Positions 27,689 through 39,272 are shown, numbered from the stretch's first letter. The stretch is 64,000 nucleotides of DNA from an uncultured Pelagibacteraceae bacterium (GCA_902616675.1 CACMTV010000001.1:62001-126000), one strand, 5' to 3'. The notes: generated by a model from the letters alone, not told the origin. Made by a program: numbers and translations.

Positions 27689-28593
27689 TGGAAAAAATAA
27701 ACTTTAAACACTCAATTATTTTTTTTAATTTTTGTATTTTGATAAGCCCAGTTTATCTAACGCTTAATTTTGAACCAATAATATTTTGTTTATTTTTAAT
27801 TTTAATTCTAGGAATTTCTCATGGAGCGTTGGATAATATCAAAGGAACGAAGCTTTTAAAATTATTTGGATATAAAAATACAACTTTCTTTTATTTTGCT
27901 TATATATTAATTTCATTATTAATAATAATATTTTGGTTAATTTTTCCGAATACAGTTTTATTATTATTTTTAATTGTTGCAGCCTATCATTTTGGAAAAG
28001 AGGATACGGTATTCTCTTTTAAAAGAAAATTTTTCATATCTGAATGTTTATTCTTCTTTAAAGGTTCAGCAGTAATTATGACCCCACTATTGTTTAAGAG
28101 AGAGGAAACAAATGAAATATTTAGAATTCTTAATTTTAATTTTTTTGAAGCAGAATTTTTTGTAGACGAATTTTTAATTGCTATGTTATGTCTAAGTTTT
28201 TTATCTTCTTTTTATATTTCCAAAAAAGAAAATTCAGACCTTAAAAGTGTTATGATCGTAGATTTTTTTTCCTTAATTATATTAAATATTTTTTTATCAC
28301 CTATTTTAGCTTTTACTATTTATTTTTGTTTTCTTCACTCAATAAGGCATTCGATTTCTCTTATTTTTGAATTGGATAAATCTTTTAAATCAGGGCTTAA
28401 AAAATTTATAAAAAAAGCCATCCCATTAACTATCGTAACTGGAGCAATATTTTTACTTACAATATTTTTTTTAAATAATTTTTATAAGCTTGATGAGGCT
28501 ATTTATAAGGTGATTTTTATTGGTTTGGCGTCGCTTACTTTTCCGCATATATTGTTAGAATATCTTTTAGAAAAATATGAAAAAAGAACTTAA
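27688..28593 (+). CDS. blh: Beta-carotene 15,15'-dioxygenase (Brp/Blh family)
   Basis: Blh cleaves beta-carotene into two retinals, the chromophore of proteorhodopsin. It is an all-helical membrane protein of 301 residues. Likely iron ligands are His45 (GISHGALD), His101 (AAYHFGKED) and His216/His220 (FLHSIRHS). With crtI, crtB and crtY it makes a complete route from GGPP to retinal. No rhodopsin gene is present in the window, so the pump is encoded elsewhere. The last 17 bp overlap ispH. Confidence 0.93.
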   Translation: MEKINFKHSIIFFNFCILISPVYLTLNFEPIIFCLFLILILGISHGALDNIKGTKLLKLFGYKNTTFFYFAYILISLLIIIFWLIFPNTVLLLFLIVAAYHFGKEDTVFSFKRKFFISECLFFFKGSAVIMTPLLFKREETNEIFRILNFNFFEAEFFVDEFLIAMLCLSFLSSFYISKKENSDLKSVMIVDFFSLIILNIFLSPILAFTIYFCFLHSIRHSISLIFELDKSFKSGLKKFIKKAIPLTIVTGAIFLLTIFFLNNFYKLDEAIYKVIFIGLASLTFPHILLEYLLEKYEKRT

Positions 28594-29521
28594 AATTTAT
28601 TTAGCCTCACCAAGAGGATTCTGTGCTGGGGTAAAAAGAGCGATAGACATTGTTGAAAAATCGATCAACAAGTTTGGATCTCCAGTATATGTTAGACACG
28701 AAATAGTTCATAATAAGCAAGTTGTTGAAGAGCTTAAAAAAAAGGGAGCAATTTTCGTCGATGAATTATCTGATATAGAAGATGAAAAAAGACCAGTAAT
28801 TTTCTCTGCTCATGGTGTCCCCAAGTCTGTACCGCAAGAAGCAAAATTAAAGAATTTATCCTTTGTAGACGCTACCTGCCCTCTAGTATCTAAAGTTCAT
28901 AGGGAGTCTGAACAATTATACAAAAAGGGTTTTGAAATTTTACTTATCGGGCACAAAAATCATCCTGAAGTTATAGGCACAATGGGTCAGTTGCCAGAGG
29001 GATCTATAAAATTAATTGAAACAAAAAAAGATGCTGAAGCATTAGAAATTAATGATATTAAAAAACCTTTAGCTTACATAACTCAAACAACACTTTCAGT
29101 AGATGATACAGCAGAGATAATAAGCTATCTGAAAAATAAGTTTCCAAACATAAAAGGTCCAATAAAAGAAGATATTTGTTATGCAACAACTAACAGGCAG
29201 TCAGCAGTAAAAAAAATAGCTTCAAAATGTGATATGTTTTTTGTTGTAGGAAGTCGGAATTCATCTAATTCGGTAAGATTAGTAGAGGTGGCAAAAAAAG
29301 CAGGATGTAAGAATTCACATTTGATGCATTCGGAAAAAGAAATCCCGTTCAAAGAGATAGAAAACTCTAGAACTATTGGAATATCTTCAGGTGCATCTGC
29401 ACCTGAAAAATTAGTACAAACATTACTTAACAATATAAAAAAAGATAGGAAGGTATCTATAGAAGAGGTGGTGGTTGCTGAAGAAAAAGTAATTTTCAAA
29501 TTACCAAAAGAGCTTAACTAA
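28577..29521 (+). CDS. ispH: 4-hydroxy-3-methylbut-2-enyl diphosphate reductase
   Basis: The last step of the MEP pathway, making IPP and DMAPP with a 4Fe-4S enzyme. The three cluster cysteines are Cys16 (SPRGFCAGV), the one in DATCPL (about 101) and the one in DICYATTNRQ (about 201). Length 314 is standard. It overlaps blh by 17 bp and thrB by 1 bp. The ispH-thrB-rnhA order is common in Alphaproteobacteria, so the carotenoid genes look inserted just upstream of an old block. Confidence 0.96.
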   Translation: MKKELKIYLASPRGFCAGVKRAIDIVEKSINKFGSPVYVRHEIVHNKQVVEELKKKGAIFVDELSDIEDEKRPVIFSAHGVPKSVPQEAKLKNLSFVDATCPLVSKVHRESEQLYKKGFEILLIGHKNHPEVIGTMGQLPEGSIKLIETKKDAEALEINDIKKPLAYITQTTLSVDDTAEIISYLKNKFPNIKGPIKEDICYATTNRQSAVKKIASKCDMFFVVGSRNSSNSVRLVEVAKKAGCKNSHLMHSEKEIPFKEIENSRTIGISSGASAPEKLVQTLLNNIKKDRKVSIEEVVVAEEKVIFKLPKELN

Positions 29522-30456
29522 TGGCTGTCTATACAAAAATTGATCATGAAAAAATAAGAAAAATCTTATCTTCCTATGATTTAGGTAAATTAAATCAATT
29601 TAAAGGTATTGAAGAAGGAATAGAAAATACAAATTATTTTTTATCTGTTGAAAAGAAAAAGTTCATTCTCACAATTTACGAAAAAAGAGTTAAATCTGAA
29701 GATTTACCATTTTTTTCTGATCTTATGTCCTCGTTAAATAAATCCAATTTTAAGTGCCCCGCACCAATACTAAACAAACAAAATAAAACAATTACTGATT
29801 TTGAGGGAAAAAAATTAATGATTGTCTCTTTTCTTGAGGGCAAAGCAAAGAAAAATTTGTCCCCTTTAAACTGTAAGTCTGTTGGAACTGAAGTTGCAAA
29901 AATGCACAAACTTACCAAAAGTTTTAAATTTAGAAGAGAAAACAATCTTTCAGTAAAATCATGGAGAAATTTATTTAACTCTGTCAGAGATAAGTGCTCA
30001 AAAATACATAAAGATCTTCCTAAATTAATAGAAGAAAATCTAAGAGATGTAGAGAAAAATTGGCCAAAAGATTTGCCTCGTGGGATTATCCACGCAGATT
30101 TATTTCATGATAATATTTTTTTTCTAAAAGACAAATTTAGTGGCATAATTGATTTTTATTTTTCTTGTGATGATTTTTTTGCTTTTGAAATAGCTATTTG
30201 CTTTAACGCGCTTTGTTTTGATGGATTAAAAGAGGACTTAAGTTTTAATGTTACAAAAGCAAAAAATTTTATAGATGGATATACTTCTATAAGAAATCTT
30301 GATGAAGAAGAAAAAAATAATATAAAAGTGTTGTCTCAAGGAGCTGCTTTAAGATTTTTGCTTACTAGAGTATTTGATGCACTTAATACTGTTGAAGGGG
30401 CTATGGTCAAAATTAAAGATCCAATTGAATATTTAAAAAAGATTAGAATTTCATAA
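29521..30456 (+). CDS. thrB: Homoserine kinase (type II, ThrB2)
   Basis: Phosphorylates homoserine for threonine synthesis. This is the aminoglycoside-phosphotransferase-like form: GIEEGIENTNYFL near the N-terminus, catalytic IHADLFHDNIFF from about residue 189, and GIIDFYFSCDD as the metal-binding segment. Length is 311. Threonine synthase (thrC) lies 1 kb downstream on the opposite strand, so both last steps of the pathway are close. Confidence 0.93.
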   Translation: MAVYTKIDHEKIRKILSSYDLGKLNQFKGIEEGIENTNYFLSVEKKKFILTIYEKRVKSEDLPFFSDLMSSLNKSNFKCPAPILNKQNKTITDFEGKKLMIVSFLEGKAKKNLSPLNCKSVGTEVAKMHKLTKSFKFRRENNLSVKSWRNLFNSVRDKCSKIHKDLPKLIEENLRDVEKNWPKDLPRGIIHADLFHDNIFFLKDKFSGIIDFYFSCDDFFAFEIAICFNALCFDGLKEDLSFNVTKAKNFIDGYTSIRNLDEEEKNNIKVLSQGAALRFLLTRVFDALNTVEGAMVKIKDPIEYLKKIRIS

Positions 30457-30489
30457 AAATTCTAAAAATTATGAGGATTATTTCTTTTA

Positions 30490-30912
30490 ATGAAGTTTAA
30501 AATTTATACTGATGGAGCTTGTTCAGGAAATCCTGGAAAAGGAGGTTGGGCTGCAATTATTATAGACGGAAAAAATCATTCAAATATATCTGGAAGTGAG
30601 AATAAAACTACAAACAATAGGATGGAGTTAATGGCGCCTATAATGGCATTAAAAAAAATTAAAACTAAGTCAGAAATTACAATTTATACAGACTCAAGAT
30701 ATGTCAAAGATGGAATAACTGAATGGATAAAAAAATGGAAATTAAATAATTGGAAAAGTTCAAATAAAAAACCAGTCAAAAATAAAGATCTTTGGATTAA
30801 ATTGGATAATTGTTGCCAAAAACACCATGTAAATTGGATATGGGTTAAAGCGCATGCGGGAAATAAACTAAATAATTTAGTAGACGAGTTAGCAGTTTCA
30901 AAAACTAAATAG
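30490..30912 (+). CDS. rnhA: Ribonuclease HI
   Basis: Degrades the RNA strand of RNA-DNA hybrids. Catalytic residues are recognisable: Asp8 (YTDGACSGNPG), the Glu of NNRMELMA and the Asp of YTDSRYV, with the basic KWKLNNWKSSNKKPVKNKDLW handle region and a C-terminal HAGNKLNNLVDELA with the last Asp. Length is 140. The 3' end overlaps the convergent peroxiredoxin gene by 8 bp. Confidence 0.96.
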   Translation: MKFKIYTDGACSGNPGKGGWAAIIIDGKNHSNISGSENKTTNNRMELMAPIMALKKIKTKSEITIYTDSRYVKDGITEWIKKWKLNNWKSSNKKPVKNKDLWIKLDNCCQKHHVNWIWVKAHAGNKLNNLVDELAVSKTK

Positions 30913-31393
30913 ATTTTAAAAAATTTTCTGCTCCAGATAACTCACAAGTTGCTGTTTCTTTTTCTTCTACTACTTTTTTTAAAACCTGATTTTCTATCAA
31001 CATTGTATAACGATTTGATCTAATACCTAATCCTTTTGATGATTTGTCAACTTCAGCACCTATAGACTTTGTAAATTTTAAAAAAGGATCACCAGCCATC
31101 AAAATCTTTGTTCCTACATTTTGAGTTTCACCCCACGCTTTCATAACGTTAGGATCGTTTACTGCTATACAAATAATTTTTGTTACTCCTTTTTTTAAAG
31201 CTAGATCGAAGTTTTTAACAAAACCAGGCAAATGGACTGCTGAGCAGGTTTTTGTAAATGCACCTGGCATACCTAAAATTATAATTTTACTGTCTTTACA
31301 TAAATCAAGAATATCAACTTTTTTAACATCATTATTTTGATCAAGATAAAATAATTCTGAACTAGGTAATTTTTCTCCAACTTTTATTTTCAT
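30905..31393 (-). CDS. Peroxiredoxin (Prx5-like)
   Basis: Reduces hydrogen peroxide and organic peroxides. The peroxidatic Cys50 lies in GMPGAFTKTCSAVHLPGF, the signature of the Prx5 group, and Arg in the SNRYTMLIE block supports the active site. Another cysteine near the C-terminus (ATCELSG) might act as resolving residue, which is inference. Length is 162. It starts on the last base of thrC and is the last gene of the cox operon strand. Confidence 0.93.
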   Translation of the reverse strand: MKIKVGEKLPSSELFYLDQNNDVKKVDILDLCKDSKIIILGMPGAFTKTCSAVHLPGFVKNFDLALKKGVTKIICIAVNDPNVMKAWGETQNVGTKILMAGDPFLKFTKSIGAEVDKSSKGLGIRSNRYTMLIENQVLKKVVEEKETATCELSGAENFLKSI

Positions 31394-32760
31394 TATTTTT
31401 TTTCTAAAATATATTTTTTTATATCTTCTAATTTGTTTTCAATTATTTCAAATTTTTCAATTTTTTTTAACAAATCTGAAAATTGTTTTGGTGGATCTAC
31501 ATTTTTTCCTATTGCTAGTTTGATTGTTTCTAAAAATTTATAGGGATGTGCCGTACCTAGCACGATAGTTTTTGAATTATTTTTAACTTTATATGATGCC
31601 CCCACAGCTGTTGCAGTATGTGGGTCTAAAATAAAACCGTAATTTATAAAAAAATCTTTAATAATTCTAAGAGTATCAGCATCACTAATTTTTTCAGCAG
31701 AAAAATTTTCTCTTATCTTTTTTAATTCATCTTTTTCTAATTTAAAAAAACCATTATCATTTAAATTTTTCATTGATTTTGAAACTTTTTGATCATCGCT
31801 ATTAAGCACATCAAATAATAACCTTTCAAAATTACTCGCTACTTGAATGTCCATACTTGGAGAAAGAGAGGGTCTAACTTCAGCTGGTCTGTACTCTCCA
31901 GAATTTATTACTCTGCATAATATGTCGTTTTCATTTGTCGCAACTATTAACTTATCTATGGGTAATCCCATTTTTTTGGCAATATAACCTGCATATATAT
32001 CTCCAAAATTTCCAGTTGGAACAGAAAAATTTAATTTTGAAGACATTTGAAAATATGCATAAAAATAATAAACAATCTGACAAATAATTCTTGCCCAATT
32101 AATTGAATTTACTCCAGACATATTTATTTTTTCTCTAAATTGTTCATCATTAAACATTTGTTTAACAATTTTTTGGCAGTCATCAAAATTTCCTTTAACA
32201 GCTATATTATAAATATTATTCGACTGACATGTAGTCATTATTTTTCGTTGAATATTAGAAATTTTTTTGTGAGGGTGCAAAACAAAAAGGTTGATATTTT
32301 TTTTTTCTTTTAAAGCTGCTATCGCTGCAGATCCAGTATCACCTGATGTTGCAACAATTATATTTATTTTTTTTTTATTTAAATTTAACGCCTCATACAT
32401 CAGTCCAATTACTTGCATAGCAATGTCTTTAAATGCCAAAGTTGGGCCATGGTAAAGCTCGAGTAAATTAATATTGTCTATTTTTTTAATTTCCACAATA
32501 TTTTTCGTATTAAAACTTGAATAAGCTTCATCAAGAATTAATTTGATTTTACCCTTTTTTAAAGCAGGAACGCAAAACTCGGATATAATTTCAACTCCCA
32601 AATCTATATAATTAAGTTTGCTTAATTCTTTTAATTTGTTATCACTGAATTTTTTTATTTCACTTGGAAGAAATAGACCTCCGTCTGGAGCTAATCCTCT
32701 TAAAAAGATATTGCTAAAATCAAAGTTTAAAGATTTATTTCTTGTGCTTATGTAATTCAT
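31393..32760 (-). CDS. thrC: Threonine synthase
   Basis: Converts O-phosphohomoserine to threonine with PLP. The N-terminal MNYISTRNKSLNF and GLAPDGGLFLP are typical of the long proteobacterial form. The PLP lysine is in GPTLAFKDIAMQ, and VATSGDTGSAAIAAL binds the phosphate. Length is 455. It overlaps the SURF1 gene by 4 bp, the usual alphaproteobacterial placement after the cytochrome oxidase assembly genes. Confidence 0.96.
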   Translation of the reverse strand: MNYISTRNKSLNFDFSNIFLRGLAPDGGLFLPSEIKKFSDNKLKELSKLNYIDLGVEIISEFCVPALKKGKIKLILDEAYSSFNTKNIVEIKKIDNINLLELYHGPTLAFKDIAMQVIGLMYEALNLNKKKINIIVATSGDTGSAAIAALKEKKNINLFVLHPHKKISNIQRKIMTTCQSNNIYNIAVKGNFDDCQKIVKQMFNDEQFREKINMSGVNSINWARIICQIVYYFYAYFQMSSKLNFSVPTGNFGDIYAGYIAKKMGLPIDKLIVATNENDILCRVINSGEYRPAEVRPSLSPSMDIQVASNFERLLFDVLNSDDQKVSKSMKNLNDNGFFKLEKDELKKIRENFSAEKISDADTLRIIKDFFINYGFILDPHTATAVGASYKVKNNSKTIVLGTAHPYKFLETIKLAIGKNVDPPKQFSDLLKKIEKFEIIENKLEDIKKYILEKK

Positions 32761-33410
32761 TGTTTTTTTCTAAAATATAAAAAATATAACAATATTGAAA
32801 GTGCTACAGAATACCAAGTTATAGCGTATTTGAGGTGATTGTTAGGCAAATTTGGACTGACAATTTTATTCTGTACTAAATTATTTTGACTGTTTTGTAA
32901 AAATAGAACAAAATTATTAAGTTTATATCCTGTAAAACTCTCAAGTTCCTCCAATTTTAAAGAGTACCATGTATTATTTTTAATATCGTTTTCAGGTTTA
33001 AATACATTTGGTTTAGTTATCTTTTTCACAATACCCTCTAAAGATTTTGATTTAATATTGTTGATTTTTTTATTGCCTTTGAGATCTTTATTGATCCAAC
33101 CTCTATTAACCAGAAGTATTTCGTTAGAACTTATCTTTATTGGGGTGATTATATCGAATCCTGGAGTGCCTTTGTCATTTAAACTATAAAGGTATATTTG
33201 TTTTTCAAAGTCGAAAATCCCATGAAATTGTACTTTTTGATAATTAACTAAATTTGAGTTTGAATAAAATACAGGTTCAGAATTAAGACCTTTATTAATT
33301 TCACTAATAAGATCAAGTTTCCATTGTAATCTATAGACTTGCCATGTACCGAGTGAGCAAAAAAGCGTTATGGAAAAGAAAACAAAAATACTAAAAGATA
33401 TTTTTCTCAA
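32757..33410 (-). CDS. surf1: SURF1-family cytochrome oxidase assembly protein
   Basis: Helps insert haem a into cytochrome oxidase subunit I. It has the family layout: one membrane helix at each end (about residues 4-22 and 195-213) with a periplasmic domain between. The GTWQVYRLQWK and LLVNRGWI motifs are visible, and the HLKYAITWYSVAL ending is diagnostic. Length is 217. It is placed 6 bp after coxC and overlaps thrC. Confidence 0.93.
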   Translation of the reverse strand: MRKISFSIFVFFSITLFCSLGTWQVYRLQWKLDLISEINKGLNSEPVFYSNSNLVNYQKVQFHGIFDFEKQIYLYSLNDKGTPGFDIITPIKISSNEILLVNRGWINKDLKGNKKINNIKSKSLEGIVKKITKPNVFKPENDIKNNTWYSLKLEELESFTGYKLNNFVLFLQNSQNNLVQNKIVSPNLPNNHLKYAITWYSVALSILLYFLYFRKKQ

Positions 33411-33416
33411 ATATTT

Positions 33417-34208
33417 CTAACTACCCCAAATATATATTGCAGCAAAAAGGAATAACCAAACCACATCTACAAAGTGCCAGTACCAAGCTGCTGCCTCAAA
33501 TCCAAAGTGATGATCGGGTTTAAAATGACCTTTAATTGATCTGTAAAGGCATACTGCTAAAAAAATTGTTCCTATGATAACATGAAAACCGTGAAAACCT
33601 GTAGCCATATAAAAAGTTGACCCATAAATATTTCCATCTATCGTGAATGAGGCGTGATGGTATTCATAAGCTTGAAAACACGAAAAAACAAAACCTAAAA
33701 AAACAGTTGCGATTAAACCATTAACCAACCCTTTTCTATCATTTTCAATCATCGCATGGTGCGCCCAGGTTACTGTCGTACCTGACAGTAATAAAATTAA
33801 TGTATTTATTAATGGTATGTCCCATGGATCAAAAGTTTTTATATCTGCCGGTGGCCATATTTTTCCTATTGCTTCAGTTGGAAATAAGCTTGCATTAAAA
33901 AATGCCCAAAACCAAGCAACAAAAAACATAACTTCTGATGCAATAAAAAGTGTCATGCCGTATCTATGAGTAATTTGAACTACAATAGTATGATGACCTT
34001 GTTTTTCAGCTTCATCAACAACGTCTCTAAACCACATGAAAGACCCATAAATTAACAATGCTGTCCCAATTAGCAACAACCACAAAGCTTTAGTGTGAAA
34101 ATAATAAACCGCACCTACTGCTAAAACCAAACAAGCAAAGGAAGTGAATATTGGCCACGGACTGGGATCAACTAAGTGGTAATCGTGCTTTTTTTCTCCT
34201 GATGACAT
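33417..34208 (-). CDS. coxC: Cytochrome c oxidase subunit III
   Basis: A core membrane subunit of the aa3-type oxidase. It opens with KKHDYHLVDPSPWPI, has seven membrane helices, and ends in the HFVDVVWLFLFAAIYIWG motif. GFHGFHVIIG is also characteristic. Length is 263. It directly follows cox11 with no gap. Confidence 0.97.
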   Translation of the reverse strand: MSSGEKKHDYHLVDPSPWPIFTSFACLVLAVGAVYYFHTKALWLLLIGTALLIYGSFMWFRDVVDEAEKQGHHTIVVQITHRYGMTLFIASEVMFFVAWFWAFFNASLFPTEAIGKIWPPADIKTFDPWDIPLINTLILLLSGTTVTWAHHAMIENDRKGLVNGLIATVFLGFVFSCFQAYEYHHASFTIDGNIYGSTFYMATGFHGFHVIIGTIFLAVCLYRSIKGHFKPDHHFGFEAAAWYWHFVDVVWLFLFAAIYIWGS

Positions 34209-34754
34209 TTAGGCGTTATCCTTTTTGTAATAATCTGACGAAAAGAAAGTAAATGATAAAGTAACATCAGAAATATTATTTGTTTTATTATCATCTACAA
34301 CTTTTGGGTCCAAGAAAAATGTTAATACAAAATTTCTTTTTTGCCCCGGATTTAAAGTTTGTTTTTCAAAGCAAAAGCAACCGATTTTATTAAGATATAT
34401 ACCAAAAGGTGATGGAGAAACGTTGAAAGTAGCTGACCCAGATGTAGGTTGATTAGACTCATTTTCTACAAAAAATTTTACAGTATGTACCTCTCCAGGT
34501 TTCAAACTCATTGTATTTTTTTCTGGATAAAATTTCCAATCTAAAGCTCCATTAGAATTTGTGTCAAATCGTATTTTATAATCTTTATTTATAACAATTT
34601 TAGGTATCTCTTTATTTTCAGCATTTTGTGTTGTGCCTCCAAATCCAGTGACTCTACAAAACAAATCGTAAAGTGGAACTGCTGCGAAAGATAAGCCTAG
34701 CATTAAAAAAAATATTCCAGCGAGTATAATTGGTGTAAGAGTTTTTTTGTTCAT
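34209..34754 (-). CDS. ctaG: Cytochrome oxidase copper-delivery protein CtaG/Cox11
   Basis: Delivers copper to the CuB site of subunit I. An N-terminal membrane helix (residues 8-28) is followed by VPLYDLFCRVTGFGGTTQ, with Cys33, and the copper motif CFCF (Cys126, Cys128) in the periplasmic immunoglobulin-like domain. Length is 181. Its start codon abuts the stop of a 36-residue gene described next. Confidence 0.95.
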   Translation of the reverse strand: MNKKTLTPIILAGIFFLMLGLSFAAVPLYDLFCRVTGFGGTTQNAENKEIPKIVINKDYKIRFDTNSNGALDWKFYPEKNTMSLKPGEVHTVKFFVENESNQPTSGSATFNVSPSPFGIYLNKIGCFCFEKQTLNPGQKRNFVLTFFLDPKVVDDNKTNNISDVTLSFTFFSSDYYKKDNA

Positions 34755-34865
34755 TTAAATTTCTCTATTATATATTCCAATATTATAAAAAGTTAGCAAA
34801 AATAAAAACAGCATAAATGCAATTAACAAAAGCGCTGTAATTAAATTTTTCTTTTTTTTATCCAT
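34755..34865 (-). CDS. Small single-helix membrane protein in cox operon (CoxF-like)
   Basis: This 36-residue frame opens with ATG inside the last codons of ctaB (11 bp before the ctaB end, 8-bp overlap) and ends exactly at the ctaG start. The product is MDKKKKNL, then one hydrophobic helix of about 20 residues, then a short polar end. A tiny Lys-then-helix protein at this exact place is usual in alphaproteobacterial cox operons, where it is called CoxF or left hypothetical. I recognise the position and layout, not a sequence match; a shared function in oxidase assembly is inference. Confidence 0.7.
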   Translation of the reverse strand: MDKKKKNLITALLLIAFMLFLFLLTFYNIGIYNREI

Positions 34866-35781
34866 AAAGCCTCATAAAAAAATGGTCTGATAAAATCAAT
34901 AAGAATATTATGAACAAGTAAAAAATAGAGTACAAAAATATTCTTCTAGCTAAAGTATTTATTTCTTTATTCTTTTTAACTTTTAAAAGTGTTCCACATA
35001 AATAGATGTAATAAATAGTTAAAGCTAAAGCTGGATAAAAATATATTTTAGAGAGAAAATTTATAAAATATGGAGCGGAAATTGTAGGCAGCATTAAAAG
35101 AGAGTAAATAAAAATATTTTTTTTTGTCTTTTCAATGCCGTAAATTATAGGAAGCATAGGTATCTTCGCTTTCTTGTAATCGTTGGACTTATAGATACTC
35201 AATGCCCAAAAATGAGATGGGGTCCATAGAAAGATAATTAAAAATAAAATAAAAGGTTCAATAGTTAATGACCCGGTTGCTATAGTCCATCCTATCACTG
35301 GAGGAAGAGCACCGGCAGCTCCGCCTATAACAATATTCTGTGGTGTTCTTCTTTTTAACCAAACTGTGTAAATGAAAAAATAAAAACATATAGTTAACAA
35401 TAATAAAGATGCAGACATTAAATTAGATGAATAATATAATAGAGAGATAGATCCTATTGATAGTGAAATACCAAAAAATAATGCTTGGTTCTTAGTTACT
35501 TGACCAGTTGGTATGGGTCTTAAACACGTTCTAGTCATCAAAGCATCTAAATCAGACTCATACCACATATTTAAAGTTCCAGCTGCGCCAGCGCCCAATG
35601 CAACTGCTATTAAGGATAAAACAGAATTTAAATAGCTTACATTGTTTGGTGCAATAATAAGTCCAACCATACAGGTGAAAAGAACCAACGACATTACTCT
35701 TGGTTTCATTAAATTGAAAAATGAGTCAATGTATAAGCTAGATTGCTTAATATTTTTTGCTCTAATGCTTGCTTGTATCAA
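34858..35781 (-). CDS. ctaB: Protoheme IX farnesyltransferase (haem O synthase)
   Basis: Adds a farnesyl group to haem b, the first step to haem a. This UbiA-superfamily membrane enzyme shows the first aspartate-rich motif in NMWYESDLDALMTRT followed by RPIPTG, and the second in the YKSNDYKKAKIPMLP segment. About nine helices fit in 307 residues. It begins one base after the coxA stop. Confidence 0.96.
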   Translation of the reverse strand: MIQASIRAKNIKQSSLYIDSFFNLMKPRVMSLVLFTCMVGLIIAPNNVSYLNSVLSLIAVALGAGAAGTLNMWYESDLDALMTRTCLRPIPTGQVTKNQALFFGISLSIGSISLLYYSSNLMSASLLLLTICFYFFIYTVWLKRRTPQNIVIGGAAGALPPVIGWTIATGSLTIEPFILFLIIFLWTPSHFWALSIYKSNDYKKAKIPMLPIIYGIEKTKKNIFIYSLLMLPTISAPYFINFLSKIYFYPALALTIYYIYLCGTLLKVKKNKEINTLARRIFLYSIFYLFIIFLLILSDHFFMRLYG

Positions 35782-35782
35782 T

Positions 35783-38214
<2,432 letters not shown>

Positions 38215-38267
38215 TTTATTTTTTATACAACTTTTTAATACTTTAACAAATTCAATAAATGCGACAA

Positions 38268-38978
38268 TTAAGGTAAGTTATTGATAAAATTAACTAGAGA
38301 AATAGCGCTTATAACAGCGGTATCTGATCTCAGTATATTTTTTGATATTGTAAATGGCACAACTTGAGAAAATGATAAAATAAGCTCTCTTTCAGATGGA
38401 GAAAAGTCTCCTTCTGGACCAATTAAAATGTTTAAGGATTTAAAATTTTTAAATTTTTCAATACTCAAATTATCTTTTGAATTAACATCGCCAAATAAAA
38501 GTTTAGTAGATTGATCTAAATTTTTTAAAAAATCTTTTAATTTAACCACCTTTAAAATTTCAGGTGGAAACATTTGATTAGATTGTTCTGTAGCCTCAAT
38601 AACAATTTTTTTTGCTCTATCATAATTTAATTCTTTTATTTCAGTCCTTTCTGAGATTATTGGAATAATTTTGCTGACGCCAAGTTCTGTAGCCTTTTGC
38701 AAAATTATTTCCATAGGATTTTTTTTTACTAAACAGATGGCGAGTTCAATTTTATTTTTTTTTTGAGGTTCTTTTATTTTTTTCAAAAATTTTACTTCTA
38801 CTCTTTCTTTTTCTAAAAAAACTATTTCACTTTCCCATTCACCTTTAATATTAAATAAATTTATAATAGATCCTCGCTTTAATCTCATAACATTTACAAC
38901 ATAGTGGGTGTGCTCTTTTGATAGTAAATTAGTGGAGTTTTCAACTATACTATTAGGATGATATAATCTAATATTCAT
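38268..38978 (-). CDS. rsmE: 16S rRNA m3U1498 methyltransferase
   Basis: SPOUT methyltransferase acting on the small-subunit rRNA. The LIGPEGDFSPSERELI motif (about residues 170-185) and LRSDTAVISAI near the C-terminus form the SAM-binding knot; an HYVVNVMRLKRG PUA-like part is at the N-terminus. Length is 236. It is divergent from the CDGSH gene with a 51-bp gap and may be read together with the cox operon. Confidence 0.93.
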   Translation of the reverse strand: MNIRLYHPNSIVENSTNLLSKEHTHYVVNVMRLKRGSIINLFNIKGEWESEIVFLEKERVEVKFLKKIKEPQKKNKIELAICLVKKNPMEIILQKATELGVSKIIPIISERTEIKELNYDRAKKIVIEATEQSNQMFPPEILKVVKLKDFLKNLDQSTKLLFGDVNSKDNLSIEKFKNFKSLNILIGPEGDFSPSERELILSFSQVVPFTISKNILRSDTAVISAISLVNFINNLP

Positions 38979-39029
38979 TATTAATTTATATACTAAAAAC
39001 TAATTTAAATTAATTAAAGAATAAACTTT

Positions 39030-39269
39030 ATGGCCAAAGCATTAAGGGCAGGAGATAACCCAATAGGAGTTGATGTTGTAGAAGGAAAATCATATTTCTG
39101 GTGCACATGTGGAAAAAGTTTAAAGCAGCCTTTTTGTGATGGATCTCATAAAGGAACAGAATTTTCACCTTTTGTTTTTAAAGCTGAACAATCTAAAAAA
39201 GTTTTTTTCTGTACTTGTAAACAAACTAAGGATCAACCGTTGTGTGATGGATCGCACAACTTAAAATAA
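39030..39269 (+). CDS. Dual CDGSH iron-sulfur protein
   Basis: A 79-residue protein with two CDGSH motifs, each binding a redox-active 2Fe-2S cluster through three Cys and one His: Cys25, Cys27, Cys36, His40 and Cys61, Cys63, Cys72, His76. There is no membrane helix, so it is cytosolic, unlike mitochondrial mitoNEET. The function of bacterial members is unclear; redox sensing or cluster transfer are the usual proposals. It is 3 bp before the haloacid dehalogenase gene. Confidence 0.92.
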   Translation: MAKALRAGDNPIGVDVVEGKSYFWCTCGKSLKQPFCDGSHKGTEFSPFVFKAEQSKKVFFCTCKQTKDQPLCDGSHNLK

Positions 39270-39272
39270 TCT

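Noticed and set aside
24323-28593. A possible proteorhodopsin gene beside the retinal genes
   Set aside because: All frames here are accounted for by crtI, crtB, crtY and blh; no seven-helix opsin with a retinal-binding lysine motif is seen in the window.
29179-29499. Minus-strand open frame of 106 residues inside ispH
   Set aside because: Antisense shadow of a certain gene with no recognisable domain or start context.
30450-30489. Hairpin AGAATTT/AAATTCT-like between thrB and rnhA as a terminator
   Set aside because: The stem is A/T only and partly in the thrB coding end; no clear T-run follows.
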